Below are positions 15,660 to 22,980 of a stretch of 39,330 bases of DNA, one piece after another. The translations under genes were made by a program, and so were the position numbers. Location of the stretch: IMG/VR virus record IMGVR_UViG_3300022750_000025, positions 1-39,330 of that record. One strand, 5' to 3'. Within the stretch, counting starts at the first letter, position 1. Every line of letters starts with the position of its first letter. This stretch comes from a virus. A model generated the notes under the pieces. That model did no database searches. It was not told where the DNA came from and worked only from the letters and a program-made list of their open reading frames with translations.

Positions 15660-17017
15660 TAATTGGTAACTTTTTCCTGCCCGGTTGGGTTTTTATCCAG
15701 GGTGGTTAGTATTGTATTCTCGAAAGCACCGGTAATGGCCGGGTCCCATCCGTTGTAATCGCGAATGAAATCGAAAACCTCCAACGTAGTTTCGCGGTTT
15801 GTTTTAAAGAGCGCTGACAGGATATTAAAGGCCGCACTCTTATCTGATCCGGAACCGGCTCCAAGTTTGCCACCGGGTATACCTGCGCCCACCAGTGAAG
15901 GGTCTACACCAATAGCAAATAAAATTTCGGAGTTGGCCGCTTCGGCTTCAGGCAGGTAGGAACCATCTTTAAATTTGTCATCGATGGTGGTTATAGTGAT
16001 GGCCGAAATGGTTTCGCCTTTTGCATCTACCAACTTCATTGACTGGATAGACTTGCCGGCATTTGCATTGCCTGATAAGTGATCGTTTATAGAATCGATT
16101 ACTGCTTTACGTATGGCCTTGCGCTCTTCAGGATTGAATTTTATCCACTGATCTAAATACATTTGTTGGAAGTAGCGCTCGTCAATTTCGATGAGATACT
16201 TTATCGATACCTGGTTTTTAAACAGGTTGTTTTTATATTCGGGGATTGAGTTGGCCACATCGAGCCAGCCCGATTTTGTAATGCTGTGCCATTCGGCTTC
16301 AGGGTAGTAGGCCTCATCTATAAGCGGGTAAAATACCGGACGGACAAAATTGTGTATTTTGTTTACCCTGCAGTATTCTTTAACTTCTTCAGCACTCCAG
16401 TAGCTATCGATAACCGGCACGGTGGCCACATAGATGCTGTCTGTAGCTACGCTGGACTTTCCAAACTTCTCTGAGATATAAACATTCTCAATAAGGCCGC
16501 TCTTTTCGTTCATTACCTCAAAGCGGCACCAGGCAGCTTTTTGGCGTTTAACCCTGTTTATTGTGTTGTAATCGTTTGACAGGATATACTCCGGGAACGC
16601 AATAGAAAAATACTCGAGGTCGGTAATCGTTTCTTTCCAGAAACGGTTCATTTGAGATTTATTAAAGAAATCTTTTATGACCGGCTGGCTTTCTGTAGGC
16701 ACTATCTTATGATCATGTTTACCGTCTTCGGTAACACCGTGGGTCATAAGAACAAGGCCATTGCCGTAATGCGCCTTGCGCAGCAGGCGCAGCGCCGATG
16801 TGGCAGCGCCGTTAAGTTTTACACGCTTCAGGATATCCTGAGGGTAATCGTTCGCGGTACCCCACGAGGCTATGGTGCCCACTTTGTCTTTGGTATCGAC
16901 CTGCAGTGTGGTAACGGTATCTTCGCCCTTAGCGGTGGTGTTGGTAAAGGCATACACAGAGCCGCCCCCCTTAAACGAACTCAAAGCGAAGTCGCCTACA
17001 AATATTGTATCGTTCAT
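15659..17017 (-). CDS. putative portal protein (452 aa)
   Basis: The protein forms the ring through which DNA enters the capsid, if the call is right. Evidence is length (450 residues is typical), the middle segment with a long wing-like helix region, and the C-terminal EILFAIGVDPSLVGAGIPGG followed by a Gly/Ser loop and SAAFNILSALFKTNRETTLEVF, a pattern frequently seen in portals (a loop before the long clip/crown helix). It is downstream of the terminase genes and starts with a one-base overlap with the 114-aa gene. No motif is diagnostic. Confidence 0.65.
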   Translation of the reverse strand: MNDTIFVGDFALSSFKGGGSVYAFTNTTAKGEDTVTTLQVDTKDKVGTIASWGTANDYPQDILKRVKLNGAATSALRLLRKAHYGNGLVLMTHGVTEDGKHDHKIVPTESQPVIKDFFNKSQMNRFWKETITDLEYFSIAFPEYILSNDYNTINRVKRQKAAWCRFEVMNEKSGLIENVYISEKFGKSSVATDSIYVATVPVIDSYWSAEEVKEYCRVNKIHNFVRPVFYPLIDEAYYPEAEWHSITKSGWLDVANSIPEYKNNLFKNQVSIKYLIEIDERYFQQMYLDQWIKFNPEERKAIRKAVIDSINDHLSGNANAGKSIQSMKLVDAKGETISAITITTIDDKFKDGSYLPEAEAANSEILFAIGVDPSLVGAGIPGGKLGAGSGSDKSAAFNILSALFKTNRETTLEVFDFIRDYNGWDPAITGAFENTILTTLDKNPTGQEKVTN

Positions 17018-17361
17018 TAATAAATAACTTTTTGGTCGTTAATTGAGATTATGAAATCAATGTTCACTTTGCGGATTTCGCCATTTGGCAGCTGTATGTT
17101 GCGGGTGCGGTTCTCAAAGTGGTTGGGGTTTTTGGCAGTTACTACCGGGTCGAGCAGGTTGTAAATATTGATAGGCTTATCTGCATCCGGATTAGCCGGG
17201 TACATATAAATTGCGCCGTCAATTTCTTTTAGCTTGCCGCCCTTTTTTGTGGTAGCGCTAAACGTCCTGAAAGTGATATTAAAATGTATGAGGCTGCCGT
17301 AAGCATCACGCCGTCTCATAATTTCTAATGCCTGTGAAAGTGTTATCGTGCCATTTTCCAT
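17017..17361 (-). CDS. hypothetical protein preceding portal (114 aa)
   Basis: A beta-rich soluble protein (SLIHFNITFRTFSATTKKGG, GAIYMYPANPDADKPINIYN) with a C-terminal strand pair. It opens the portal operon. The ATG is 4 nt from the -7 box of late promoter P3, so its mRNA may be leaderless. No family recognised. Position suggests a head-assembly accessory protein. Confidence 0.6.
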   Translation of the reverse strand: MENGTITLSQALEIMRRRDAYGSLIHFNITFRTFSATTKKGGKLKEIDGAIYMYPANPDADKPINIYNLLDPVVTAKNPNHFENRTRNIQLPNGEIRKVNIDFIISINDQKVIY

Positions 17362-17365
17362 GCGG

Positions 17366-17402
17366 CTAAATTCATATTTGCCACATCTTTTAAATAGGAC
17401 AG
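17366..17402 (-). promoter_or_regulatory. late promoter P3 (CTGTCCTA-N21-GAATTTAG)
   Basis: The upstream element is at 17395-17402 and the -7 box at 17366-17373, ending 4 nt before the ATG at 17361. It drives the portal and connector genes. Confidence 0.7.
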
Positions 17403-17407
17403 CACTT

Positions 17408-17524
17408 TTAAGGCCTGCTCACATAACCTTTTCCGAACCAAAAAGCCGAAAGTGTTTGATAACCAATTTTATAACCGTCGCGAACCCGCAGATTTTTCCA
17501 TTTTCTCTCTGCCAACCTCGCCAC
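17408..17524 (-). CDS. possible small gene with GTG start between terminase and portal operons (38 aa)
   Basis: A frame open from 17560 to a TAA at 17408 encodes a plausible protein whose C-terminal part (GYKIGYQTLSAFWFGKGYVS) has protein-like composition. There is no ATG. A GTG at 17524 has AAAGGAC directly before it. The open frame extends upstream to 17560 with protein-like residues (NGECRNLKDVARLAERKW), so the true start might lie further upstream or the gene may have lost it. Its end is a few bases from promoter P3. Confidence 0.35.
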   Translation of the reverse strand: MARLAERKWKNLRVRDGYKIGYQTLSAFWFGKGYVSRP

Positions 17525-17577
17525 GTCCTTTAAATTTCTGCACTCTCCATTTTCGAGATTTCAGGATATATGAAATG

Positions 17578-17606
17578 GCACCGCCCCTGGGGGGCAGGGG
17601 CGGTGC
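17578..17606 (-). terminator. GC-rich 12-bp hairpin after terminase gene
   Basis: GCACCGCCCCTG and CAGGGGCGGTGC pair perfectly around a 5-nt loop (17590-17594). On the minus strand the hairpin follows the large terminase gene by about 25 nt. Only a weak T-rich stretch (CATTTCAT) follows, so termination efficiency is uncertain; it may also protect the mRNA 3' end. Confidence 0.55.
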
Positions 17607-17630
17607 GGGTAAGTAGGTAAGGGGAGTGTG

Positions 17631-19145
17631 TTAGCCTAACAATATGATGCCGGACTCGCCTGCAGTAAGGTTGCTTCCGGTAAACAGGTCGTTGTATAGA
17701 GCATAGATGGGCACATCAAAAGCATCGGTTAAGTGGGTGGTGTGTTGCTGCAGCATAGACTTATTACGCTCATGCTTCTTTTCTTTCTCAACGCCACTGT
17801 TGCCCTCCTTGGCCTCGGCATGCTCAAGAGCTACAATAAGATCGGCACAGTTATCCTGGTTAATACGTATCCGTGGCAGGCTGCGTTGTGTCTCCTTCAG
17901 CATAGCATTTATAAGTAAGTACTTAGCATGGTGCCTTGCGGCCTGGCCTCTGGTAAGCGTGTATACACTCCATCCATGGGCGCGCAATAGTGTGGCCACT
18001 TGCTCAAACAATGTCTCAGCAGCGTTAGCCTGGTCATGGTTACCATCATGGCCACCATACAGGTGTATGGTCTTATCGCCGTGGTCTTTGTAGTATGGTA
18101 TAAATTGCTCAAGGAATAGGTCACTAAGAAGCTTAGGGCTTTTAACCCACATGCTCTTAAGCACGCGATATTCATTCAGGTCCTTGTGTGCCTGAGATAC
18201 CACGCAACTATTAAACACACCAAAATCCAGCGATACTATAAGCGGCTCATTGTGCTGCCTATCGTTATCCTGTTTACATGTAAGGCTAATGCCGCCATTC
18301 TTTTCTTTAGGCATCCATATTTGCCCCTCCAGGTAGTTCTGGTCGTAGTCGGTATAATAATGGCGCTTCGTAAGGTTAGGGTAAAAGCCATCAGTAATGG
18401 TTTTGGGGCGTATGTTTAGTATCTCAGCATTATATAATAGCTGCGATACCGCGTTATCCCTCATACGCTTAAACCATAGCTTAGCGTTGTGAGGGTTGCT
18501 TAGGGAGCTGGCCGAACTAAAATAGATCTCGTTTTCATTTTCCGGCAGCAGCGCTTTAGCTTCCTGATCGGTAAACCATTTGCCTGCTTTGGTAAGCGGT
18601 GTCGATGATGCGTACACCTCGGCCTGCAGCATAGAGCACTTTTTAAAAAACTCTTTTTGCGCGCGGTTAGTAGTCTGTACGTTGTTAAATAGTTTTTCAG
18701 GGTCAAATAAGGCAGCCTCATCGCCCATACCGCCATAGGTATTCATACCACGGCCGCTATTTTTGTTATCAAGTGATACCAGGATAAAAATAGCCCCGTT
18801 GCTAAAGTGGATAACATTGTTCCACTGGTTAGGAGCCTGAAATGGCATTTTAAAGCCTTTATCCTTCCCGCAGCGGCCAATAACATAATCTACATCTTCA
18901 AAAATATTGAACATGGCCAAGCCCTCTTTTGTAGATGGCAGCGTGCGCGATAAAATTTGCGAATAGGTAGAGCCCACAAGAAAAAAGGACGCCATAGGCA
19001 TCTGGGTAACAAACTGCAGCATAAAATAGCCCAGGATGGTAGATTTGCCCGCACCACGGCCCCATTCTAAAAACTTAAGTTTTTGAAGGCTTAGTACTGC
19101 ATGGCCTTGCGGACCGGTTAGGACTATTCTTTTAATCTTCTTCAT
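17631..19145 (-). CDS. terL: terminase large subunit (504 aa)
   Basis: The motor protein cuts concatemeric phage DNA and pumps it into proheads. The Walker A is GRGAGKST at 29-36 and an acidic Walker B-like region reads GGMGDEAALFD in the middle of the ATPase domain. The nuclease domain begins near VSLDFGVF with its first Asp. The ATG at 19145 is chosen over 19181 to reduce overlap with the small-terminase-like gene to 14 nt. Length about 500 residues is normal. It is followed by a strong hairpin and preceded by the putative small subunit in the P4 transcript. Confidence 0.85.
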   Translation of the reverse strand: MKKIKRIVLTGPQGHAVLSLQKLKFLEWGRGAGKSTILGYFMLQFVTQMPMASFFLVGSTYSQILSRTLPSTKEGLAMFNIFEDVDYVIGRCGKDKGFKMPFQAPNQWNNVIHFSNGAIFILVSLDNKNSGRGMNTYGGMGDEAALFDPEKLFNNVQTTNRAQKEFFKKCSMLQAEVYASSTPLTKAGKWFTDQEAKALLPENENEIYFSSASSLSNPHNAKLWFKRMRDNAVSQLLYNAEILNIRPKTITDGFYPNLTKRHYYTDYDQNYLEGQIWMPKEKNGGISLTCKQDNDRQHNEPLIVSLDFGVFNSCVVSQAHKDLNEYRVLKSMWVKSPKLLSDLFLEQFIPYYKDHGDKTIHLYGGHDGNHDQANAAETLFEQVATLLRAHGWSVYTLTRGQAARHHAKYLLINAMLKETQRSLPRIRINQDNCADLIVALEHAEAKEGNSGVEKEKKHERNKSMLQQHTTHLTDAFDVPIYALYNDLFTGSNLTAGESGIILLG

Positions 19146-19722
19146 CCGCCGGTAAATCTTCGTGGGAGATATCAACCACATTAAAGCTGTTAAAATTCAC
19201 GACGTTGGTTTTACCTTTAGTGGCAAAATTTTTCATCATTTCCACAGTCTCTTTACCAAATGAAAGCTCCAGAGTGCTGTTTTCGAGTTTTTCAGCATTA
19301 AAGCTTGCCTCGTCCTCATTCTTATCAAGGCCGTTATATTTGGCTATGTCTGCATGTATTTTTGCTGCGAGCTCGTCTTTGCCCTTTTGTTTGGCCCGTA
19401 AATAATCTTCCTCCGCACGCGCAAGCCACAGCACACGCTGGTACTCTTTATCGGCTTTTAAAACACTGCCAAAAAGAGACTCTACATTTTTAAAATCAGC
19501 ATAGGCCTGCGATGTTGACAGGCCATCCTTTTCCAAAATTTTAATTATGTACATGCGGTTATGGCCACGTAGCTGCATGGCGAAAATTGCGCGCCACCTT
19601 GTAACTATTTCCTGTTGCTTATCATTAAGCGGAAATGCGTCCGGGTTGCTATGGTGTGCCAGTATGTGCTGAAATGTATTGTCATCGCGATTTATCACGG
19701 TCATTGCCCTGGTCTTACTCAT
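19132..19722 (-). CDS. putative terminase small subunit (196 aa)
   Basis: The N-terminal 70 residues contain a helix-turn-helix-like pattern (LNDKQQEIVTRWRAIFAMQL, then a loop and DGLSTSQAYADFKNVESLF), as expected for the DNA-recognition domain of small terminases. A charged helical region (about 90-140) could mediate oligomer formation. It sits directly upstream of the large subunit and overlaps it. Assignment is from position and the HTH pattern; sequence similarity to a named family is not evident by eye. Confidence 0.6.
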   Translation of the reverse strand: MSKTRAMTVINRDDNTFQHILAHHSNPDAFPLNDKQQEIVTRWRAIFAMQLRGHNRMYIIKILEKDGLSTSQAYADFKNVESLFGSVLKADKEYQRVLWLARAEEDYLRAKQKGKDELAAKIHADIAKYNGLDKNEDEASFNAEKLENSTLELSFGKETVEMMKNFATKGKTNVVNFNSFNVVDISHEDLPADEED

Positions 19723-20486
19723 GCTTTAGCTTCAATTAATGAGGTAATGTGTAGTAGTTCGTCTTCCTGCTTTATCAGGTTGCCTTCCTTTTTAGCCAAG
19801 GCATTTTTTAGCCTGGCACGCGGTGCCGGTCGCTTTTCGGCTTCATACTGCAGGCGGTTTTGTTCCAGGCGTTTTTTAAGCCGGCTTATGCTGCTAAAAA
19901 GGTTTTGTTGTTTCTTGGCCAGCTGTGCGCCGCCCAGGGTAGAATGTTTGGGTATCTCAAGTGGTGGCACTTTTCTATGTTCCTGCCAGTAGTCTATTTT
20001 CTGCCAGCAGCGCGCATTTTTTTGTGTTAGTGCGTAAATGCGCAGGCACAGCTCCAGCGCTTCACTTTCCATTTCCGGTGCCAGGTCATTAAGTAGTGTC
20101 TTGAGTAAACACTTTTCGGCAAACAGGGCGTTTGCTTCCTGAAGGACCGGGCGCAGCTCTGCCGGTAGGTGATGGAACAGCAGTTTTTGCTTTGCATCCT
20201 GTGCCGGCGGTTCTGCCGGTGCCTGGGGTACTGCGGCCGCTTTCTCCCCTCTCTTTTGGAGAGGGGCCGGGGGTGAGGTCGTTACAACCGGCACTTCTTG
20301 CGCCGGCACAATATTTTGTTTTAAAATCTTCCGGAGCTCATATTTAAGCTTCTCATGATTTACAGGGTTTTGGCCTTCCTGCAGGCGCTTAAGTAATGCC
20401 AGCATGCATCCGGGTATAGCAGCATACAGCGCTACGCCTTCAGGGTATTTGCAACCGGTGTCTAACCATTTTTGGATACTTTCCAT
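19719..20486 (-). CDS. hypothetical coiled-coil protein upstream of terminase (255 aa)
   Basis: The N-terminal 60 residues are helical, residues about 68-100 are a Pro/Ala-rich linker (TTSPPAPLQKRGEKAAAVPQ), and the C-terminal half is a long coiled coil rich in Leu, Lys and Gln (AKKQQNLFSSISRLKKRLEQ). It is the first gene after late promoter P4 and overlaps the small-terminase-like gene by 4 nt. The -7 box ends 4 nt before its ATG. Role unknown; possibly a packaging accessory protein. Confidence 0.6.
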   Translation of the reverse strand: MESIQKWLDTGCKYPEGVALYAAIPGCMLALLKRLQEGQNPVNHEKLKYELRKILKQNIVPAQEVPVVTTSPPAPLQKRGEKAAAVPQAPAEPPAQDAKQKLLFHHLPAELRPVLQEANALFAEKCLLKTLLNDLAPEMESEALELCLRIYALTQKNARCWQKIDYWQEHRKVPPLEIPKHSTLGGAQLAKKQQNLFSSISRLKKRLEQNRLQYEAEKRPAPRARLKNALAKKEGNLIKQEDELLHITSLIEAKA

Positions 20487-20490
20487 ATTG

Positions 20491-20527
20491 CAAAAGTGGA
20501 AAGCGGTATTGCCGAATAATAGGACAG
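20491..20527 (-). promoter_or_regulatory. late promoter P4 (CTGTCCTA-N21-CACTTTTG)
   Basis: The upstream element is at 20520-20527 and the -7 box at 20491-20498, ending 4 nt before the ATG at 20486. It drives the terminase transcript. Confidence 0.75.
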
Positions 20528-20528
20528 C

Positions 20529-20553
20529 AAAAAGCCCTCACATGGAGGGCTTC
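20529..20553 (-). terminator. intrinsic terminator after second methylase
   Basis: AAGCCCTC (minus strand) pairs with GAGGGCTT (20532-20539 with 20545-20552) and is followed by TTTTT. It separates the methylase pseudogene from promoter P4. Confidence 0.8.
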
Positions 20554-20555
20554 AT

Positions 20556-21362
20556 TTATCTAATTGGGTAATTAGCAGTAAGGCATTCAGTTTTACGGCG
20601 GTTATTCTGTGAGACTGATAAGTGCATGTTCTTATCGTCACTGTCCCAACCCTGTTCAGATCGGTACCGGTCTAATACCTCGTTAGGGTAGCTGCTTAAT
20701 AAGAATTTGCCCTTTATCCTGGTCAGCGCATCCAGTAACTGGTTAAAGTGTTCCTGAGTGTAACCACCGTAGTGGCCCTGGTCACTATCTACATAAGGCG
20801 GGTCAAGGTAAAAGAAAGTGTCCGGGCTATCCAAACGCTCAATAAGCCTAATGGCATCAACACATTCAATTTGCACGTGGCGCAGGCGCGCGCTAAGTTC
20901 CGGAGTGATCAGCAGCTTTTTATTCTCACACATCAATACTTCTTTAGATGTGGGGTTGCTCGCCCTCCAGCTGCCTATCTTGTTGCTAAAGCCCTGCACG
21001 GTACCTATCCAAAACGCCCAGGCTTTAACCAGTGGCGTATAAATGTACGGGTGTTCATAAACTACCATTGCCTTTTGGTAGGTCTGCCTGCTGTATGGCG
21101 TAGCATAAATAGCAGCCTTCAGGGCATCATAGTTAAGCTTTAGCTGCTCATAAAAGTTAACCACCATGCCGTTGTAATCGTTTATAATTTCAGCCTCTGC
21201 CGGCTGCTTTGCCCAAAACACCGCCCCACCGCCAAAGAATATTTAGGCGTAAGTTTTATGTTCCGGGATAATTGGTAAAATGTGTTTAAGCATGCTCTGC
21301 TTTCCACCGTAATAAGAAATCGGAGTTTTAAGCCTTCCTTTGGGCGTTGCAATCTTGGTCAT
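20556..21362 (-). pseudogene. second D12-class adenine methylase, broken by in-frame stop
   Basis: From an ATG at 21362 the frame encodes a D12-type N-terminus (TPISYYGGKQSMLKHILP) but reads TAA at codon 40 (21243-21245). In the same frame it continues IFFGGGAVFWAKQP (motif I), ND (near 21180), and the intact catalytic DPPY motif (FFYLDPPYVDSDQG). A single G-to-T change from GAA to TAA explains the break, because Y-A-E-I-F-F-G-G-G-A is the expected family pattern. The part after the stop (221 aa from an internal ATG at 21221) lacks the SAM-binding motif, so it is probably inactive. Unlike the first methylase (6309) its catalytic motif is canonical. Confidence 0.85.
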
Positions 21363-21397
21363 ATAAAAATTAAAAATGTATTTACTATATTTGCCCC

Positions 21398-21487
21398 TCT
21401 CACAGAACGCTTAAAATAACAAAGCTACCTACAAGAAGACTTTTGTCCTCCGGCGGGTAGCTTTGCTATATTTTAAGTTCTGTGAGA
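21398..21487 (+). ncRNA. long near-perfect hairpin, possible small RNA or attenuator
   Basis: Arms 21398-21429 and 21456-21487 pair over about 29 of 32 positions (small bulges in the middle) around a 26-nt loop. On the plus strand a perfect -7 box TATATTTG (21386-21393) ends 5 nt before the left arm, and TTTTT follows the right arm at 21490-21495. This predicts a plus-strand RNA of about 95 nt that is entirely hairpin. No TTTG -33 box is found at the right distance. On the minus strand the same hairpin would lie in the leader of the methylase pseudogene and may act there instead. Confidence 0.45.
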
Positions 21488-21514
21488 AGTTTTTAGAATG
21501 CTGGAGGACTTTAT

Positions 21515-21862
21515 TTACCTGCCCCTCCCTTTTCTTTCTTTTGGCACGTGGAATACATCCGGCTCCAGGTTAAGGTCTGAGAGCATGCACCATCCACTAA
21601 TTAATTTTTTATCAATGGTTGTGATTTCAGCGTCCGGAGTATCTTCAAATGATACTTCATCTTTAGTCCACGTGTGCCTTACATACCCCAACTCCAGCAG
21701 GATATCGTTTAGTTCGTAGTCACTAATACAGCCCTCCGGAAATGTTGCAAACAGGAAAGCCAGCACACCATCGGTAGTGCGCTTAAAGTTTGCCCTGTCC
21801 GGGTCACTGGGTGTAAAGTTGGCGGTAATAAATGCCGTTATCTGTTCTGGGTAGTCTAACAT
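21515..21862 (-). CDS. hypothetical late protein (115 aa)
   Basis: An acidic soluble protein with a winged-helix-like middle (LAFLFATFPEGCISDYELNDILLELGY followed by HTWTKDE), which could be a DNA-binding or interaction domain. The C-terminus is basic (KERKGRGR). It starts 3 nt after the stop of the 29-residue membrane peptide gene, so both belong to the P5 transcript. No assigned family. Confidence 0.6.
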   Translation of the reverse strand: MLDYPEQITAFITANFTPSDPDRANFKRTTDGVLAFLFATFPEGCISDYELNDILLELGYVRHTWTKDEVSFEDTPDAEITTIDKKLISGWCMLSDLNLEPDVFHVPKERKGRGR

Positions 21863-21865
21863 GGC

Positions 21866-21955
21866 CTAACGGTTTTTATCCGGGATAAAACAGTCGATTA
21901 TAGTCAGGACGACGGCTATGGCCAAAAGAATTGTTGCGGTTTCCATGATATCCAT
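21866..21955 (-). CDS. 29-residue membrane peptide
   Basis: The peptide begins MDIMETATILLAIAVVLTII and ends DCFIPDKNR: a single hydrophobic helix with an acidic N-terminus and a charged C-terminus. The ATG is 11 nt downstream of the -7 box of P5, and the next gene follows after 3 nt, so it is placed as a true first cistron. It might modulate lysis timing or another membrane process; nothing specific is shown. Confidence 0.6.
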   Translation of the reverse strand: MDIMETATILLAIAVVLTIIDCFIPDKNR

Positions 21956-21966
21956 TTTTAATAGTG

Positions 21967-22003
21967 CAAAAATGGAAAGTACGCGCACGGCATAATAGGA
22001 CAG
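21967..22003 (-). promoter_or_regulatory. late promoter P5 (CTGTCCTA-N21-CATTTTTG)
   Basis: The upstream element is at 21996-22003 and the -7 box at 21967-21974. It drives the 29-residue peptide, the 115-aa gene and possibly the methylase pseudogene. Confidence 0.75.
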
Positions 22004-22021
22004 TGTAAAAACCATATCTAA

Positions 22022-22915
22022 CTAATAAAAATCACCTTCATATATGTTATGATTTTTCAGAAACCATCTTATGTAGGTAAAATAGGGTTGTGCAGGTATT
22101 CCTGCAGTATCAGTTTTAATGTCGTAAGTATAAAAATTAGAAATTTTAACCAAATTTCCCTTTTGATTTTTACAAGTTCCTTTCAAATAAAAAAAGTAAA
22201 GTTCGTTTTTATTCTCGTCAATGGATACACTTGGCGAAACAATACTACCAACTGTTAAATTAGTTCCTGGAGGAAAAAATGGTTTTGGCAAATAATCTAA
22301 TAATGCACAATTGCCGTGTGAATCGGCTGTTAGAATATACATTTGAAGCTTAACGTCAGTTGCAGACGCAGATTGAGTATGGATACTAATCGTAAATTCG
22401 ATTCGGTTATGATAAATTATTTTCGATTTAATTCCTTTCGTACTGTAAACAGAAATATCTGGATTTAAGGTTGACCTCAATGAATCCGAAGATACAGCTT
22501 TAATGATTTTATCACCACTTTTATCAAGCGTTAGACCATATTCACCTAACTTTTCAACTAAAGTAAGACCATATTTTTTTAAAGAATCATTGTGTTTTTT
22601 ACCCTCTTGAATTATTGCTAATTTGTAAAGACTATCTCGTCCAATCTGATTTTTATTAAAAGTAATGCTGTCTTTAATTTGCTTTATTTCTACGATGTGC
22701 TGCTTGTCTTCACTTAAACGGTTTGAGTAAAAAGATATGATTAAAACCGCTGTACAGCAAATTAATAGAATTATACCTGTACCAGTAATTTCTTTAGCTT
22801 TAGGATTTTCAGGATTTTTAAACAATTTACCGCAAAAGAAAGGTATAGCCAGGATTGCAAATTGTAGAATTATAGTGGTATAAGAGACATATTTAATTTT
22901 ATCATCAATGTTCAT
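22022..22915 (-). CDS. two-helix membrane protein with soluble C-terminal domain, cargo gene (297 aa)
   Basis: Transmembrane helices at about 10-28 and 43-63 are followed by a charged, coiled-coil-like region (about 68-125) and a beta-rich domain of about 150 residues. The gene is AT-rich compared with the structural genes around it and lies between a terminator (22931-22960) and promoter P5, which marks it as an inserted cargo gene. Its start is only about 15 nt from that terminator, so its own promoter must overlap the terminator or expression depends on read-through. A superinfection-exclusion or defence role is possible but unproven. Confidence 0.65.
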   Translation of the reverse strand: MNIDDKIKYVSYTTIILQFAILAIPFFCGKLFKNPENPKAKEITGTGIILLICCTAVLIISFYSNRLSEDKQHIVEIKQIKDSITFNKNQIGRDSLYKLAIIQEGKKHNDSLKKYGLTLVEKLGEYGLTLDKSGDKIIKAVSSDSLRSTLNPDISVYSTKGIKSKIIYHNRIEFTISIHTQSASATDVKLQMYILTADSHGNCALLDYLPKPFFPPGTNLTVGSIVSPSVSIDENKNELYFFYLKGTCKNQKGNLVKISNFYTYDIKTDTAGIPAQPYFTYIRWFLKNHNIYEGDFY

Positions 22916-22930
22916 ATATCAAAAATAACA

Positions 22931-22960
22931 AAAAAAGCCCCACATTGCTGTGAGGCTTTT
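22931..22960 (-). terminator. intrinsic terminator after tail-tube-like gene
   Basis: AAGCCTCACA / TGTGGGGCTT (minus strand, one G-U pair) with loop GCAA, followed by TTTTTTG. It ends the capsid transcript before the cargo gene. Confidence 0.8.
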
Positions 22961-22980
22961 ATATAAATATTAAAAGGTTG

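Noticed and set aside
21386-21393. Canonical host promoter for the hairpin RNA
   Set aside because: The -7 box is perfect, but no TTTG lies 19-20 nt upstream, so a full host promoter is not claimed; the -7 box is given only as partial support.
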